Shown here: one piece after another, positions 1-8,213 of the stretch
Layout: every line of letters begins with the position of its first letter
How positions within the stretch are numbered: position 1 is the first letter of the stretch
Origin: Flavobacterium sp.
GTDB lineage: Bacteria; Bacteroidota; Bacteroidia; Flavobacteriales; Flavobacteriaceae
NCBI RefSeq assembly: GCF_025352425.1
Contig: NZ_JANXTI010000065.1
Coordinates: 1 to 64,000, forward strand
DNA: 64,000 bases
Direction: 5' to 3'
Notes under the pieces: model-generated
What the model was told of the DNA's origin: nothing
The model's input: only the letters and a program-made list of their open reading frames with translations
Databases searched by the model: none
Position numbers and translations under genes: made by a program

Positions 1-2
1 AT

Positions 3-263
3 GCAGGAATTACGGCTTCATTTAATGTAGTTGCGTATCCGAATCCATACAGTGAAACCTTCAATTTGAGTTTAACAACTGCAAGTGAGGCGAAAGTAGG
101 TATCGTGGTTTATGATATGACCGGAAGACTTATTGAAAGAAGAGAAGTGAGAGCTACCGATATTGTTGAACAACATATCGGAGATCATTATCCTAGCGGA
201 GTTTACAACGTTGTTGTAACACAAGGCGAAGAAGTTAAAACACTTCGCGTTATTAAACGATAA
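3..263 (+). CDS. C-terminal fragment of a T9SS-exported protein (type A sorting domain)
   Basis: The reading frame is open from the left edge, so only the last 86 codons are seen. The fragment contains the hallmark YPNPYS near its start, then short beta strands around VGIVVYDMTGRLIERREV and PSGVYNVVV, and ends in a basic RVIKR. This is the Por secretion system C-terminal sorting domain (TIGR04183 type A). It directs a protein through the type IX secretion system to the cell surface, where it is removed. The passenger domain lies upstream of the window and cannot be named. A strong terminator follows the stop codon. Confidence 0.9.
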   Translation, partial: AGITASFNVVAYPNPYSETFNLSLTTASEAKVGIVVYDMTGRLIERREVRATDIVEQHIGDHYPSGVYNVVVTQGEEVKTLRVIKR

Positions 264-283
264 GTATCAAATTAATAAAGTAA

Positions 284-316
284 AAAGACCTTCGAGAAAT
301 CGAGGGTCTTTTTTTT
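284..316 (+). terminator. Rho-independent terminator of the T9SS-protein gene
   Basis: A 12-bp stem (AAAGACCTTCGA pairing with TCGAGGGTCTTT, one T-G wobble) closes a GAAA loop and is followed by an uninterrupted T run. It lies just after the stop codon at 261-263. Confidence 0.85.
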
Positions 317-411
317 GTGGGTCGATGGTAAACCATTTTGAGTCGCTGTTTTATCCCTGAATTTAACGTAACTTTACTAATTGACCCCGACGCATACGTT
401 AAAACCGCATT

Positions 412-1152
412 ATGAAAACCAAATCTTTTTACTTAACCTTAATCCTACTTTTCTTTGCTATAAAGGGCAGCGCTCAAACCGATACACTGATCGTTAAAAC
501 AGTCCCTAAAAAAGGGCTGCTAAAACAAGCCATCTTACCTCTCGGACTACTAACCGCAGGCGTCCTAATAAGCAACAGTGCCTTTGAAAAATCACTGCAA
601 AAAGACATTCGCAACGGAGTGGGAAACGATTTCAGTACCCATAGTGATGATTATATCCTGGGCATTCCTATTATACAGCTGTATGCTGCGGACGCGTTTG
701 GCATAAAAGCAAAAAATCATTGGTTTGACCAAAGCAAGAACTTGATCTTAGCCCTACTGTTAACAAATGTTATAACCGTTACATTAAAAAAGAATATACA
801 TAAAACAAGGCCCAACGGGGATCCTGATGCCGAGTCCTTTCCTTCCGGACATACGTCAAATGCCTTTACGACTGCGACCGTACTCTATGAGGAATTTAAG
901 GATACAAGCCCATTGCTTGCTTATAGCGGCTATGTCTTTGCAACTACAACAGGCGCACTGCGAATGGCAAACAACAAGCACTATCTTTCTGATGTGTTGG
1001 CAGGTGCGGGAATAGGTATTTTAGTAACAGAGGTAATCTATTCCTTTGATCCTATTATTAAATGGAATCCCTTTAAGAAAACGACTAGGGTTACACTGTT
1101 TCCGCAACTGGGGGATAATCAAAAAGGCGTCTATGCGTGCATACAGTTTTAA
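412..1152 (+). CDS. Exported PAP2-family phosphatase
   Basis: This 246-residue protein begins with a signal peptide (about residues 1-21, ending KGSAQ). All three PAP2 (type 2 phosphatidic acid phosphatase) motifs are present: Kx6RP at 126-134 (KKNIHKTRP), PSGH at 144-147, and Rx5Hx3D at 184-194 (R184, H190, D194). H190 would be the phospho-accepting histidine and H147 the acid. Hydrophobic stretches near 40-55, 110-125 and 195-210 suggest membrane association. Such enzymes remove phosphate from phosphatidate, undecaprenyl or lipid A diphosphates in the envelope; the substrate here cannot be told. The gene stands alone behind a terminator. ATG at 412 is the only start that keeps the signal peptide. 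Confidence 0.9.
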   Translation: MKTKSFYLTLILLFFAIKGSAQTDTLIVKTVPKKGLLKQAILPLGLLTAGVLISNSAFEKSLQKDIRNGVGNDFSTHSDDYILGIPIIQLYAADAFGIKAKNHWFDQSKNLILALLLTNVITVTLKKNIHKTRPNGDPDAESFPSGHTSNAFTTATVLYEEFKDTSPLLAYSGYVFATTTGALRMANNKHYLSDVLAGAGIGILVTEVIYSFDPIIKWNPFKKTTRVTLFPQLGDNQKGVYACIQF

Positions 1153-1613
1153 GGCGCCACTTTTGGTTAAGAAATCAAGTTTTTTTATTTGAACACGACC
1201 TCTCATTGTCTTTCCCGCGTAGGCGGGAATCCATATTAACCGAATTTCCACCGGACATTCTACTCTTAATCTCACACGAGCGAAGCGACTGGCGAAGTAA
1301 TTAGCAGGGCGGCAGTTTATCCCGATTGAAAATGCGTGTTTTTTACTGTTTATCGAATTTATCTGTATTTCAACGATTAGAAGTGACGTTTTAACGATGG
1401 TTCGAAACCTATTTCTTAAATTCGGATATCGTTTTACGATGCAAATACCACACAAATTTTATTGGAAACGTTATGTACCATTGTGCTCTTTTGAGCTTAG
1501 AAGGTTGTGACTTTTATTCTTTAAAATTTTAGGTATGAAGCAAGATTATTCCACGAATGTAGTTTTTCTTGATTTATATCATTTTTACAAGTAACCTTTT
1601 AAAAATATATATA
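1153..1613. other. Gene-free stretch between the phosphatase and CHAP genes
   Basis: This region holds a short palindromic repeat copy at 1208-1233 and otherwise nothing I recognise. The reverse-strand open frame crossing 1021-1455 overlaps the phosphatase gene and has no recognisable domain, so I do not count it as a gene. Confidence 0.5.
1208..1233. repeat. Dispersed palindromic repeat, TTTCCCGCG family, copy 1
   Basis: The core is CCCGC-GTAG-GCGGG, flanked by GTCTTT and AATCCA. The same words (GTCTTTCCCGCG and AGGC-GGAA) recur at 36631-36656 and, inverted, at 36670-36691. It is therefore a repeat family rather than a chance hairpin. Confidence 0.6.
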
Positions 1614-2562
1614 ATGTCAAGACAAGACTTACTCAATATGGCTCAATCGCAGGAAGGTACTGCGGAGTCCCCTCCAAACAGTAACAAATCCATTTACGGC
1701 TTGTGGTATGAACCTTCACTAAACGGGCAAAAATGGTGCGCCATGTTTGTCAGTTGGGTATTTCATCATGCGGGACACCCATTAGGATTTATACAAACCA
1801 GAAACGGTGTCCATCATTGTCAGTCAACACACAACTACTATAAGGAAAAAGGAAAGCTAACTACCAATCCCGCACCCGGCGATATTGTAATCTATGATTG
1901 GGAGGGCAATGGCCATGCAGACCATATCGGAATTTTTATCCGTTGGACCAATGCCAACCAGACCGCTATCGAAGCGTGGGAGGGCAATACCTCCACAGCG
2001 AATGACAGCGATGGCGGCCGTGTAATGAAACGCACCCGTTCCCGCAACCTCATAAAGTCCTTTATAAATCCGGGAGTTTATGCCGATACAACCGTTACAC
2101 CCGAAACGACTACACTTGTCAAAGGCTATCGGGGTTCAAAAGTAACTCAGCTACAAAAATACCTTTTCGAGCTGGGTTATGAAATTGAAATCGACGGTTG
2201 GTTTGGCACCCAGACCGAAACCCTGCTAAAGGACTATCAAACCAAAAATGCAATGACTATAACCGGCGCTGCAGATGTTATAACTGTTGGTGCCCTGCAG
2301 GAAGATGCCAATCAAATCGCCTTAGCGAAATCCAAATTTGTATCGGGAAGTTATCTCCGCCGGGGCAATGTGGGTTTTATGGTAACAGAAGTGCAACGGG
2401 CGCTAAACGCCAAAGACGCTTTATTAAAACTGCCGGTAACAGGAAGTTTTGATGTAGCCACCCTTCAGGCAGTTAAGACGTTTCAGACAAGGAATCCACC
2501 ATCTGTTAGAATCAGATGGGATTGTGGGACCTAAGACGTTCGGGAAGTTGGGGATTACATAG
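1614..2562 (+). pseudogene. CHAP/NlpC-like amidase with two peptidoglycan-binding domains, frameshifted near the 3' end
   Basis: From ATG 1614 (an upstream in-frame TTG at 1569 is unlikely) the protein has an N-terminal cysteine-amidase fold. KWCAMFVSWVFHHAG carries the nucleophile Cys, GHADHIGIFI the His, and EAWEGNTS follows. Two PG_binding_1 repeats come next, YRGSKVTQLQKYLFELGY and RRGNVGFMVTEVQRALN. The frame ends prematurely at 2534 as NPPSVRIRWDCGT. Dropping one C at about 2496 restores NHHLLESDGIVGPKTFGKL to a stop at 2560-2562, which is exactly how the second repeat should end. There is no signal peptide, so it could be an endolysin or a contact-delivered hydrolase. The lesion may be a real mutation or a sequencing error. 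The catalytic domain is intact. Confidence 0.75.
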
Positions 2563-2630
2563 CATAATACAAAAACAAACCAGGAAGCCGAAAAGGGTAA
2601 AGAGTAGGCAGATTCTAATATATAAAACTC

Positions 2631-3596
2631 ATGAAAAAAACACTTTTTATTCTCTTTATGATTGCCCCAATCTTAAGTTTCAGTCAAGTAGCATCGCCCT
2701 CCAATGTGTTCTTTACGCTAACACAAATCAGTGGAAACGCCGATGCCAATACGGTTGTTAAAGTGGATAAGGGAGGCGGAACTGCAGTGATCTCCATACC
2801 GGTAAACAAAAATGGATATTTTGAATATACATTTGAAACCCCGCTGACCACTATTCCTGTAGAAGGAGGTGGAGTGAGTCAACCGTCGATCGCTATTTGG
2901 AACGAGGATTTTAATGGTACAAATGCTACAGCCCATGTAACGATAACAGCGGTTCCCGATGCTGAAGCAATACAGGGAATTCGAAGAGGTACAATAACAC
3001 TCCCGGTTAAGAATGTACCTGTTTCTCCTCCTGCTGCTGTTAATCCTGAGATAGACGAATTCCAGCCGATAAGTTCAACTTATCATTATAAGGTAACAAT
3101 TTTAAATACCAATTTTGTCGTACCGATTGCCCGCTTCAATTTCACCAAAGACGATGGTACTGACAGCCGAAAAGGAGAAGTATCCTTATTCAGTTCCGTA
3201 GGTGCCGGCGTGGGAATCAGCTGGGGCGAACTCGAAAAAACAACAGATGCCAATGGAGAAACCTTGAATACCGATTTTACCAACACTATAGGAATTCATT
3301 TAGGCATTCTCTTTTCATCAGGAAAAGACGGAACCGAACAAAAGAATATTTTCGCTCCAACCTTGTCAGTGAGCGTATTGGATTTTCAGTTAGGATTCGG
3401 AGTCGAACTGGGGACTACAACAGCACCCCAAAATAAAGGTTTTCTCACTTTGGCTTATGCCATTCCATTATCAAAACTAGTTAAGGGCAAATACTATATA
3501 TTTAGGGCATCAAAAGGTTTCAATTCTAGAAATGTATTGACTACACCTACTAATGGTTCTTCAATTACCAAAACGTCAAAAAACAGATTTGTCTAA
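2631..3596 (+). CDS. Exported protein of unknown function
   Basis: This 321-residue protein has a clear signal peptide (MKKTLFILFMIAPILSFSQ). Residues 20-125 read as beta-rich, Ig-like segments. A proline-rich hinge (PVSPPAAVNPEIDE, about 130) separates them from a second half rich in alternating Gly and aromatic/aliphatic residues (FSSVGAGVGISWGELE, LDFQLGFGVELGTT, LTLAYAIPLSKLV). That half resembles outer-membrane beta strands. I do not recognise the family. It lies 68 bp after the frameshifted CHAP gene and may be co-transcribed with it. A periplasmic or outer-membrane location is inferred from composition only. Confidence 0.75.
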   Translation: MKKTLFILFMIAPILSFSQVASPSNVFFTLTQISGNADANTVVKVDKGGGTAVISIPVNKNGYFEYTFETPLTTIPVEGGGVSQPSIAIWNEDFNGTNATAHVTITAVPDAEAIQGIRRGTITLPVKNVPVSPPAAVNPEIDEFQPISSTYHYKVTILNTNFVVPIARFNFTKDDGTDSRKGEVSLFSSVGAGVGISWGELEKTTDANGETLNTDFTNTIGIHLGILFSSGKDGTEQKNIFAPTLSVSVLDFQLGFGVELGTTTAPQNKGFLTLAYAIPLSKLVKGKYYIFRASKGFNSRNVLTTPTNGSSITKTSKNRFV

Positions 3597-3722
3597 CAAT
3601 GACGTAATTTTCCACATGATACCTTTGCCAAAAAATTTATAATTATACCCTGGAATATTAAAAAAATTACCTGAGAAAGCACTATATGAGGATAGGTAGG
3701 ATTTATGAATAGTTTAAAATAA

Positions 3723-3748
3723 AAAAGCGCGGAAAACTCCGCGCTTTT
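3723..3748 (+). terminator. Terminator hairpin
   Basis: AAAAGCGCGGA pairs perfectly with TCCGCGCTTTT around an AAAC loop. The A run before and T run after allow use in either direction. It lies 127 bp after the preceding stop codon and is the only strong hairpin in the gap. Confidence 0.7.
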
Positions 3749-4001
3749 CCTTAAAGTAACTTTCTATCATCTTGTCAACAAAATATTGAAGTTTTAGCAT
3801 TGCTTTTTTTAACCAAAATTAATTTTATTGAGAGCGATGTACACTTTTACTATACATTTTCATATTAAAAATTATTTTATATATTCGTCTATCGTAAACA
3901 ATTTCAATACCACAGGTTTTACGAGTTGCAATACCCCAAACAACATTGGAAATTATTAAGAAAATATCATTGTTATAAATGGTAGAGTGGAAGAATTTAG
4001 C

Positions 4002-4009
4002 TATGTTTG
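4002..4009 (+). promoter_or_regulatory. Candidate -7 promoter box for hsdM
   Basis: TATGTTTG fits the Bacteroidota -7 consensus TAnnTTTG and lies 34 bp before the hsdM ATG. No TTTG at the proper -33 spacing is visible, so the call rests on one box. Confidence 0.4.
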
Positions 4010-4043
4010 ATTAACCCTAACCCAACAACAAGAAAGTAACTCT

Positions 4044-5714
4044 ATGGCTAAAACTACTGTAAAAGCCGATATCAATTTTGAACAGGAACTTTGGAAAGCT
4101 GCCAACGAATTACGTGGCGCTGTAGCTGAAAATCAATACAAAGACTACGTGTTGCCAATGATTTTCCTTAAGCACATGTCCGAGCGTTACGAAATACGCA
4201 AAGAAGAATTAATAGCATTAACACAAGATAAAACCTCTGCTTATTACACCAATAACCAGGACGAAATAAAATATGTTTTGGACGATGCCGATGAGTATCT
4301 GTCTAAAAACATTTATATAATACCCAAAGAAGCCACTTGGGAATACCTAAAAGCCAATGCAGAGCAGGACAATATAAAAGTAATTGTTGATGATGCCTTT
4401 GATACTTTAGATGGAACATTGGCTAAGTTCAGGCCCGATTTAAAAGGCATCTTACCCCGTATTTTTGTAAAAAGCCAGCTCACACCGAGACAAGTTGGAG
4501 GATTAATTAACTTGCTCTCCAACCCTAAACTCTCGCAAAAAGAAAACCCAGAAAGCGATATACTCGGTCGTGTTTACGAATATTACATTGGTAAATTTGC
4601 GCTGGCCGAAGGCTCTGGTGCCGGGCAGTTCTTTACTCCGGGTAGTATAGTGCGTCTAATGGTCGAAATGATAGAACCTTATGAAGGTAAAATCTTTGAT
4701 GCGGCTTGTGGCTCAGGCGGAATGTTTGTACAATCACTCAAGTTTTTAGAAAGCCATGGCGGCGATAAAAAGAATATTGCCATATACGGACAGGAGCGAT
4801 ACGACGGTACATTGCGTTTATGCAAGATGAACCTCGCCCTACGTGATTTGTCCTTTGATGTACGCTTGGGCGATTCATTATTGCAGGACAAGTTTCCTGA
4901 TTTGAAAGCCGACTTTATCATAGTAAACCCACCTTTTAACGTAAGCCAATGGCACCCGGAAGACTTGCCCGAAAATGACCCGCGCCTTTTTGGACCCAAA
5001 GAAGAATTCACTACCGATGGCAGCGCCAACTATATGTGGATGCAGACCTTCTGGAGTCATTTGAGTGCCAAAGGAACCGCATCGGTGGTTATGGCAAACG
5101 GAGCCATGACCTCAAACAACAAAGGCGAAAAGAATGTGCGCGAGTTTATGGTAAACAACAATATGATTGATTGTATTGTGCGACTACCCGATAAATTATT
5201 TCTAACCACCGGCATACCAGCCTGCATCTTCATATTAAGCCGAAACCGTGATGGTAAGGATGGCATACATCGCAAACGCACCGACGAAATCCTGTTTATA
5301 GATACCAGCAAAATGGGAACAATGGAAAGCCGAAAACTGCGTGTCTTTACCGATGCCGATGTTGATAAAGTAGCTGCAACCTACCACGCGTGGCGCAACC
5401 CACCGTCATTGCGAGCGGAGAGCAACGCAGCGAAGCAAACTGTTGAACCCTCACGTAAAACGACTACAAATGGCTTCGTACCTCGCCATGACTACACCAA
5501 CATAGACGGCTACTGCTACGCTGCCTCCAAAACCGAAGTACAAAAGCAGGACTACAAACTAACTCCTGGTATTTATGTAGGTACCGAAGAAGTAGAAGAC
5601 GACGGTATTGCCTTTGAAGATAAAATGGAAACACTAAAAACCCAATTGCAGGCACAGTTTGCTAAAGGGAATGAATTGCAACAAACGATATTGGAGAATT
5701 TTGATATGTTATAA
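4044..5714 (+). CDS. hsdM: Type I restriction-modification DNA methyltransferase subunit
   Basis: This 556-residue protein is an N6-adenine methyltransferase of a type I system. It has the helical HsdM_N region (about 10-150), GQFFTP at 194-199, the AdoMet motif FDAACGSGG at 218-226 and the catalytic NPPF at 295-298. It methylates the target chosen by HsdS and forms the M2S core that HsdR joins. The next gene starts 2 bp after its stop, so it heads an operon. Residues about 454-466 (PSLRAESNAAKQ) are encoded by a dispersed repeat (5404-5438) inserted in frame between the catalytic domain and the C-terminal region. Confidence 0.96.
   Translation: MAKTTVKADINFEQELWKAANELRGAVAENQYKDYVLPMIFLKHMSERYEIRKEELIALTQDKTSAYYTNNQDEIKYVLDDADEYLSKNIYIIPKEATWEYLKANAEQDNIKVIVDDAFDTLDGTLAKFRPDLKGILPRIFVKSQLTPRQVGGLINLLSNPKLSQKENPESDILGRVYEYYIGKFALAEGSGAGQFFTPGSIVRLMVEMIEPYEGKIFDAACGSGGMFVQSLKFLESHGGDKKNIAIYGQERYDGTLRLCKMNLALRDLSFDVRLGDSLLQDKFPDLKADFIIVNPPFNVSQWHPEDLPENDPRLFGPKEEFTTDGSANYMWMQTFWSHLSAKGTASVVMANGAMTSNNKGEKNVREFMVNNNMIDCIVRLPDKLFLTTGIPACIFILSRNRDGKDGIHRKRTDEILFIDTSKMGTMESRKLRVFTDADVDKVAATYHAWRNPPSLRAESNAAKQTVEPSRKTTTNGFVPRHDYTNIDGYCYAASKTEVQKQDYKLTPGIYVGTEEVEDDGIAFEDKMETLKTQLQAQFAKGNELQQTILENFDML
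5404..5438. repeat. GTCATTGCGAG-family repeat inside hsdM
   Basis: GTCATTGCGAG begins the element and GCGAAGCAA ends it, the same ends as the intergenic copy at 38469-38494 (GTCATTGCGAGG...CGAAGCAATCTC). It keeps the hsdM frame open, adding about a dozen residues rich in Ala, Ser and charged side chains. Confidence 0.6.
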
Positions 5715-5716
5715 AA

Positions 5717-6439
5717 ATGAAAGAAGGAGAATACATAATTTTAAATAATAGCAATCAAGCTGCTATTGATAAGTTTTGCACGGATAATGAATATATTTAT
5801 CGTTTCTTACCATTAGAGAGACTATTAGAAACAATGCAATCAGGTAAGATGGTTTTTGTATCCCCTAAAAAATGGAATGACCCCTTCGATAATTTTTTGT
5901 TTAGGCAAAATATCAAAAATACGAAGACATTCATGAATAAACTTTACGTTCTTTGTTTTACACACAATTCCCATAGCTGGGCTTACTGGAAAACGTATGC
6001 TCCTGAAGGATATTGTGTAAGACTTAGAATAAAAACTAGAGATTTTTTGTCATTAATGCTTAACGAAAGAAATAGGATTTGGTTAGGAAAGATGAAATAT
6101 TTAAAAGAAACCAGGATTGTTGAAGAATTACAAAATACAATTGGTCTGAAAGAAGCTATAGAAAGCGACAAAATAAACGATATATTCATTAAAACCTTTT
6201 TACTAAAAAGATTACCTTTTAAATACGAGGAAGAATCTAGAATTATTGTACAATCTTACCACTTAGATAGTGGAATAAAAAGTAAGCATATTAATTTAAA
6301 AGATATTATCAAGGACATTTACCTTGACCCTAGAATGGGAAAACATGAAACAATAGCGTGGAAGGATTATCTAAGACAATTTGGAATACCGGTAATTAAG
6401 TCACAATTATTTGTAGATAAAACTATTAAAATTCATTAA
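5717..6439 (+). CDS. DUF2971 family protein embedded in the type I R-M operon
   Basis: This 240-residue protein carries the features of DUF2971: YRFLPLERLLETM near the N-terminus, VSPKKWNDPFDNF (about 50-62), LCFTHNSHSWAYWKTYAPEG (about 79-98) and KYEEESRI near 190. The biochemical role of the family is unknown; members are frequent in defence islands. The start is 2 bp after the hsdM stop and the stop is 17 bp before the next gene, so it is almost certainly in the hsd operon. Its codon use is more AT-rich than hsdM, which fits a separately acquired cargo gene. A defence or regulatory role is inferred from position only. Confidence 0.8.
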   Translation: MKEGEYIILNNSNQAAIDKFCTDNEYIYRFLPLERLLETMQSGKMVFVSPKKWNDPFDNFLFRQNIKNTKTFMNKLYVLCFTHNSHSWAYWKTYAPEGYCVRLRIKTRDFLSLMLNERNRIWLGKMKYLKETRIVEELQNTIGLKEAIESDKINDIFIKTFLLKRLPFKYEEESRIIVQSYHLDSGIKSKHINLKDIIKDIYLDPRMGKHETIAWKDYLRQFGIPVIKSQLFVDKTIKIH

Positions 6440-6456
6440 ATAATAAACTCAATAAG

Positions 6457-8106
6457 ATGGCGATCGAAGACGGCAATATCGAATACAAAAGCATAAAGAA
6501 GGTTATTGGAAAATCAGCAAATCTCAAAAGTCTTGCTGAAACCTGTGTTTCTTTCGCCAATGCTCAAGGAGGCGAAATTGTAGTAGGTATTGAAAACGAC
6601 GCTACTAAACCCGAGGCAAATCAGGTTATAAACATTGAGGACGTTAATAATGTCATCTCTCGATTACGAGATTTGACAGATGCCGTAGCGATTGTTAATC
6701 CAATAGTAATTGACGATCCTAATGGCGGTCAATATTTTAAGTTTAGAGTATTGCCTTCTTCCAGAACGATAGCAACAACATCATCTGGAAAAGTACTAAT
6801 AAGAATTACGGATAACAGCGTCCCAATTTCAGGAGAGGAATTAACCAATTTAGCCGCCGAAAAGAATGCATTTCAATGGGAGTTAGTTTCAAATGGAAGA
6901 ATAAATTGGTTGAATTCCGACATACAAGAGGTAACTAGTTTCGTTGAAGATATTCAAAAATCTAAATTAGTATCTGATTTTATAAAAGAAAAGTCAACAG
7001 AAGAAATTTTAGAACATTATCAGTTAATTACCTCTGAAAGATATTTAACTAATTTAGGAGTAATATGGTTTGGCACTCCATCCCAGCGAGCTAGATTAAG
7101 TTACCCCATCACTGTTCAGTATATAGTTTACAATGACCTTGAAGAGAAAATCAGAAAAAAGGATTGGCATTTTCACATTCATAATCCTAAAACTCTTTTA
7201 TTAGAAATTGAAAAAGAAGCCATTGAACTAAGCTATACTACTGAAATTTCTAATGGTTTATATAGAAAACAGATACGGAATTATCCCAGAGAGGTTATTC
7301 GTGAATTGTTAATCAACGCTATAGCACACAAGCGGTTTACAATTTCTGGCGATATTTTTATTGAAGTTTATCCTGACAGACTTGTAATATCTAATCCTGG
7401 GGGATTACCAATGGGAATTACAAAAGATAATATTCTGCATGAAAGACACAGAAGAAATCCTCATCTCATAAATACCCTTCACGATTTAGGGTTGATGGAG
7501 GGAGAAGGTTCAGGTTATGATTTGATTTATGAAAAATTAGCTCGTGATATAAAACCACTCCCCTCGATTGAAAGTACCCTAAATAAAACTAGTGTGACTA
7601 TTTATTCAGGAATTGTAAATAAAGAAGCACTTGAAATTATTGAGTACATCGGACAGCATTATAAGCTGTCACAAAAAGAATACACGGTACTTGGACTTGT
7701 GGCTTCTGAAAAAAAGATTTCTTCCACGCAGTTAACTCAAAAACTTCAATTAACTAACGAAGACCGTATGAGAAATTGGATAGGTTCTTTACTTGACAAA
7801 TCCATACTGATTACGCGTGGGGTAAAGAAAGGAACTGAATACCTACTTAATCCGGCACTTTTTTCACAGTCTAAATTAAATATTACTCCTTCTTTAAAAA
7901 CTATAGATGGAGAACAGTTGAAGCATTTGATTTTAGAATTTTTAAAATATAACGGTGAAAAATCCAAATCAGAAATAAACAGTAATATTCAGGATGTGGA
8001 AGAAAAAGATGTGCAAAAATGTATTTATGCTCTCGTAAAGGATGGTCATTTAATTCCATCGGGTAGTTTAAAAACAAGAAAATACGCTTTGGCTAAAAAA
8101 AAATAA
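6457..8106 (+). CDS. AlbA_2 (Schlafen-type) DNA-binding protein with C-terminal ATPase domain
   Basis: This 549-residue protein has an N-terminal AlbA_2/Slfn domain (EYKSIKKVIGKS, then CVSFANAQGGEIVVGIEND at about 29-47). A HATPase_c_4/RecG-like C-terminal region follows, with REVIRELLINAIAHKRF (about 281-297) and the ATP-lid signature VISNPGGLPMGI (about 310-321). Two winged-helix-like segments end the protein (about 400-549). The family is often labelled ATP-dependent helicase or transcriptional regulator, but no helicase motifs are present. It lies between hsdM and hsdS, and related proteins often accompany type I R-M systems. A defence or control function is inferred. Confidence 0.85.
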   Translation: MAIEDGNIEYKSIKKVIGKSANLKSLAETCVSFANAQGGEIVVGIENDATKPEANQVINIEDVNNVISRLRDLTDAVAIVNPIVIDDPNGGQYFKFRVLPSSRTIATTSSGKVLIRITDNSVPISGEELTNLAAEKNAFQWELVSNGRINWLNSDIQEVTSFVEDIQKSKLVSDFIKEKSTEEILEHYQLITSERYLTNLGVIWFGTPSQRARLSYPITVQYIVYNDLEEKIRKKDWHFHIHNPKTLLLEIEKEAIELSYTTEISNGLYRKQIRNYPREVIRELLINAIAHKRFTISGDIFIEVYPDRLVISNPGGLPMGITKDNILHERHRRNPHLINTLHDLGLMEGEGSGYDLIYEKLARDIKPLPSIESTLNKTSVTIYSGIVNKEALEIIEYIGQHYKLSQKEYTVLGLVASEKKISSTQLTQKLQLTNEDRMRNWIGSLLDKSILITRGVKKGTEYLLNPALFSQSKLNITPSLKTIDGEQLKHLILEFLKYNGEKSKSEINSNIQDVEEKDVQKCIYALVKDGHLIPSGSLKTRKYALAKKK

Positions 8107-8174
8107 ATGAAAAATAAAAAAGAGAATAAAACAACGCAAGGCCTTGATATTAAAGGCTTGTCTTCTTTTTATGA

Positions 8175-8209
8175 TTGTAAAATAAAACAAGCCTTGTAAA
8201 ATAAAACAA
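8175..8209. repeat. 16-bp direct repeat in the hsdS leader
   Basis: TTGTAAAATAAAACAA occurs twice, perfectly, separated by GCC, and ends 4 bp before the hsdS ATG. It could be a regulatory site or a slippage duplication. A 30-codon open frame (8107-8199) overlaps the first copy but looks like chance. Confidence 0.7.
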
Positions 8210-8213
8210 TTAA

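Larger units (their letters stand above)
3597..4043. other. Gene-free stretch upstream of the restriction-modification locus
   Basis: It holds a terminator hairpin at 3723-3748 and a candidate promoter box at 4002-4009. The rest is AT-rich DNA with no open frame or repeat that I can support. It marks the left border of the defence island. Confidence 0.5.

Noticed and set aside
1021..1455. A 144-codon reverse-strand open frame
   Set aside because: It overlaps the phosphatase gene, has no signal, domain or promoter, and runs through a repeat copy. I take it as chance.
2516..2761. Frame beginning in the CHAP gene and crossing into the next gene
   Set aside because: Its first part is the continuation of the frameshifted CHAP gene, as the peptidoglycan-binding motif shows. 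A separate protein here would overlap a better gene at 2631.
8107..8199. A 30-codon frame between the AlbA_2 gene and hsdS
   Set aside because: It overlaps a direct repeat, has AT-driven composition and no recognisable peptide features.
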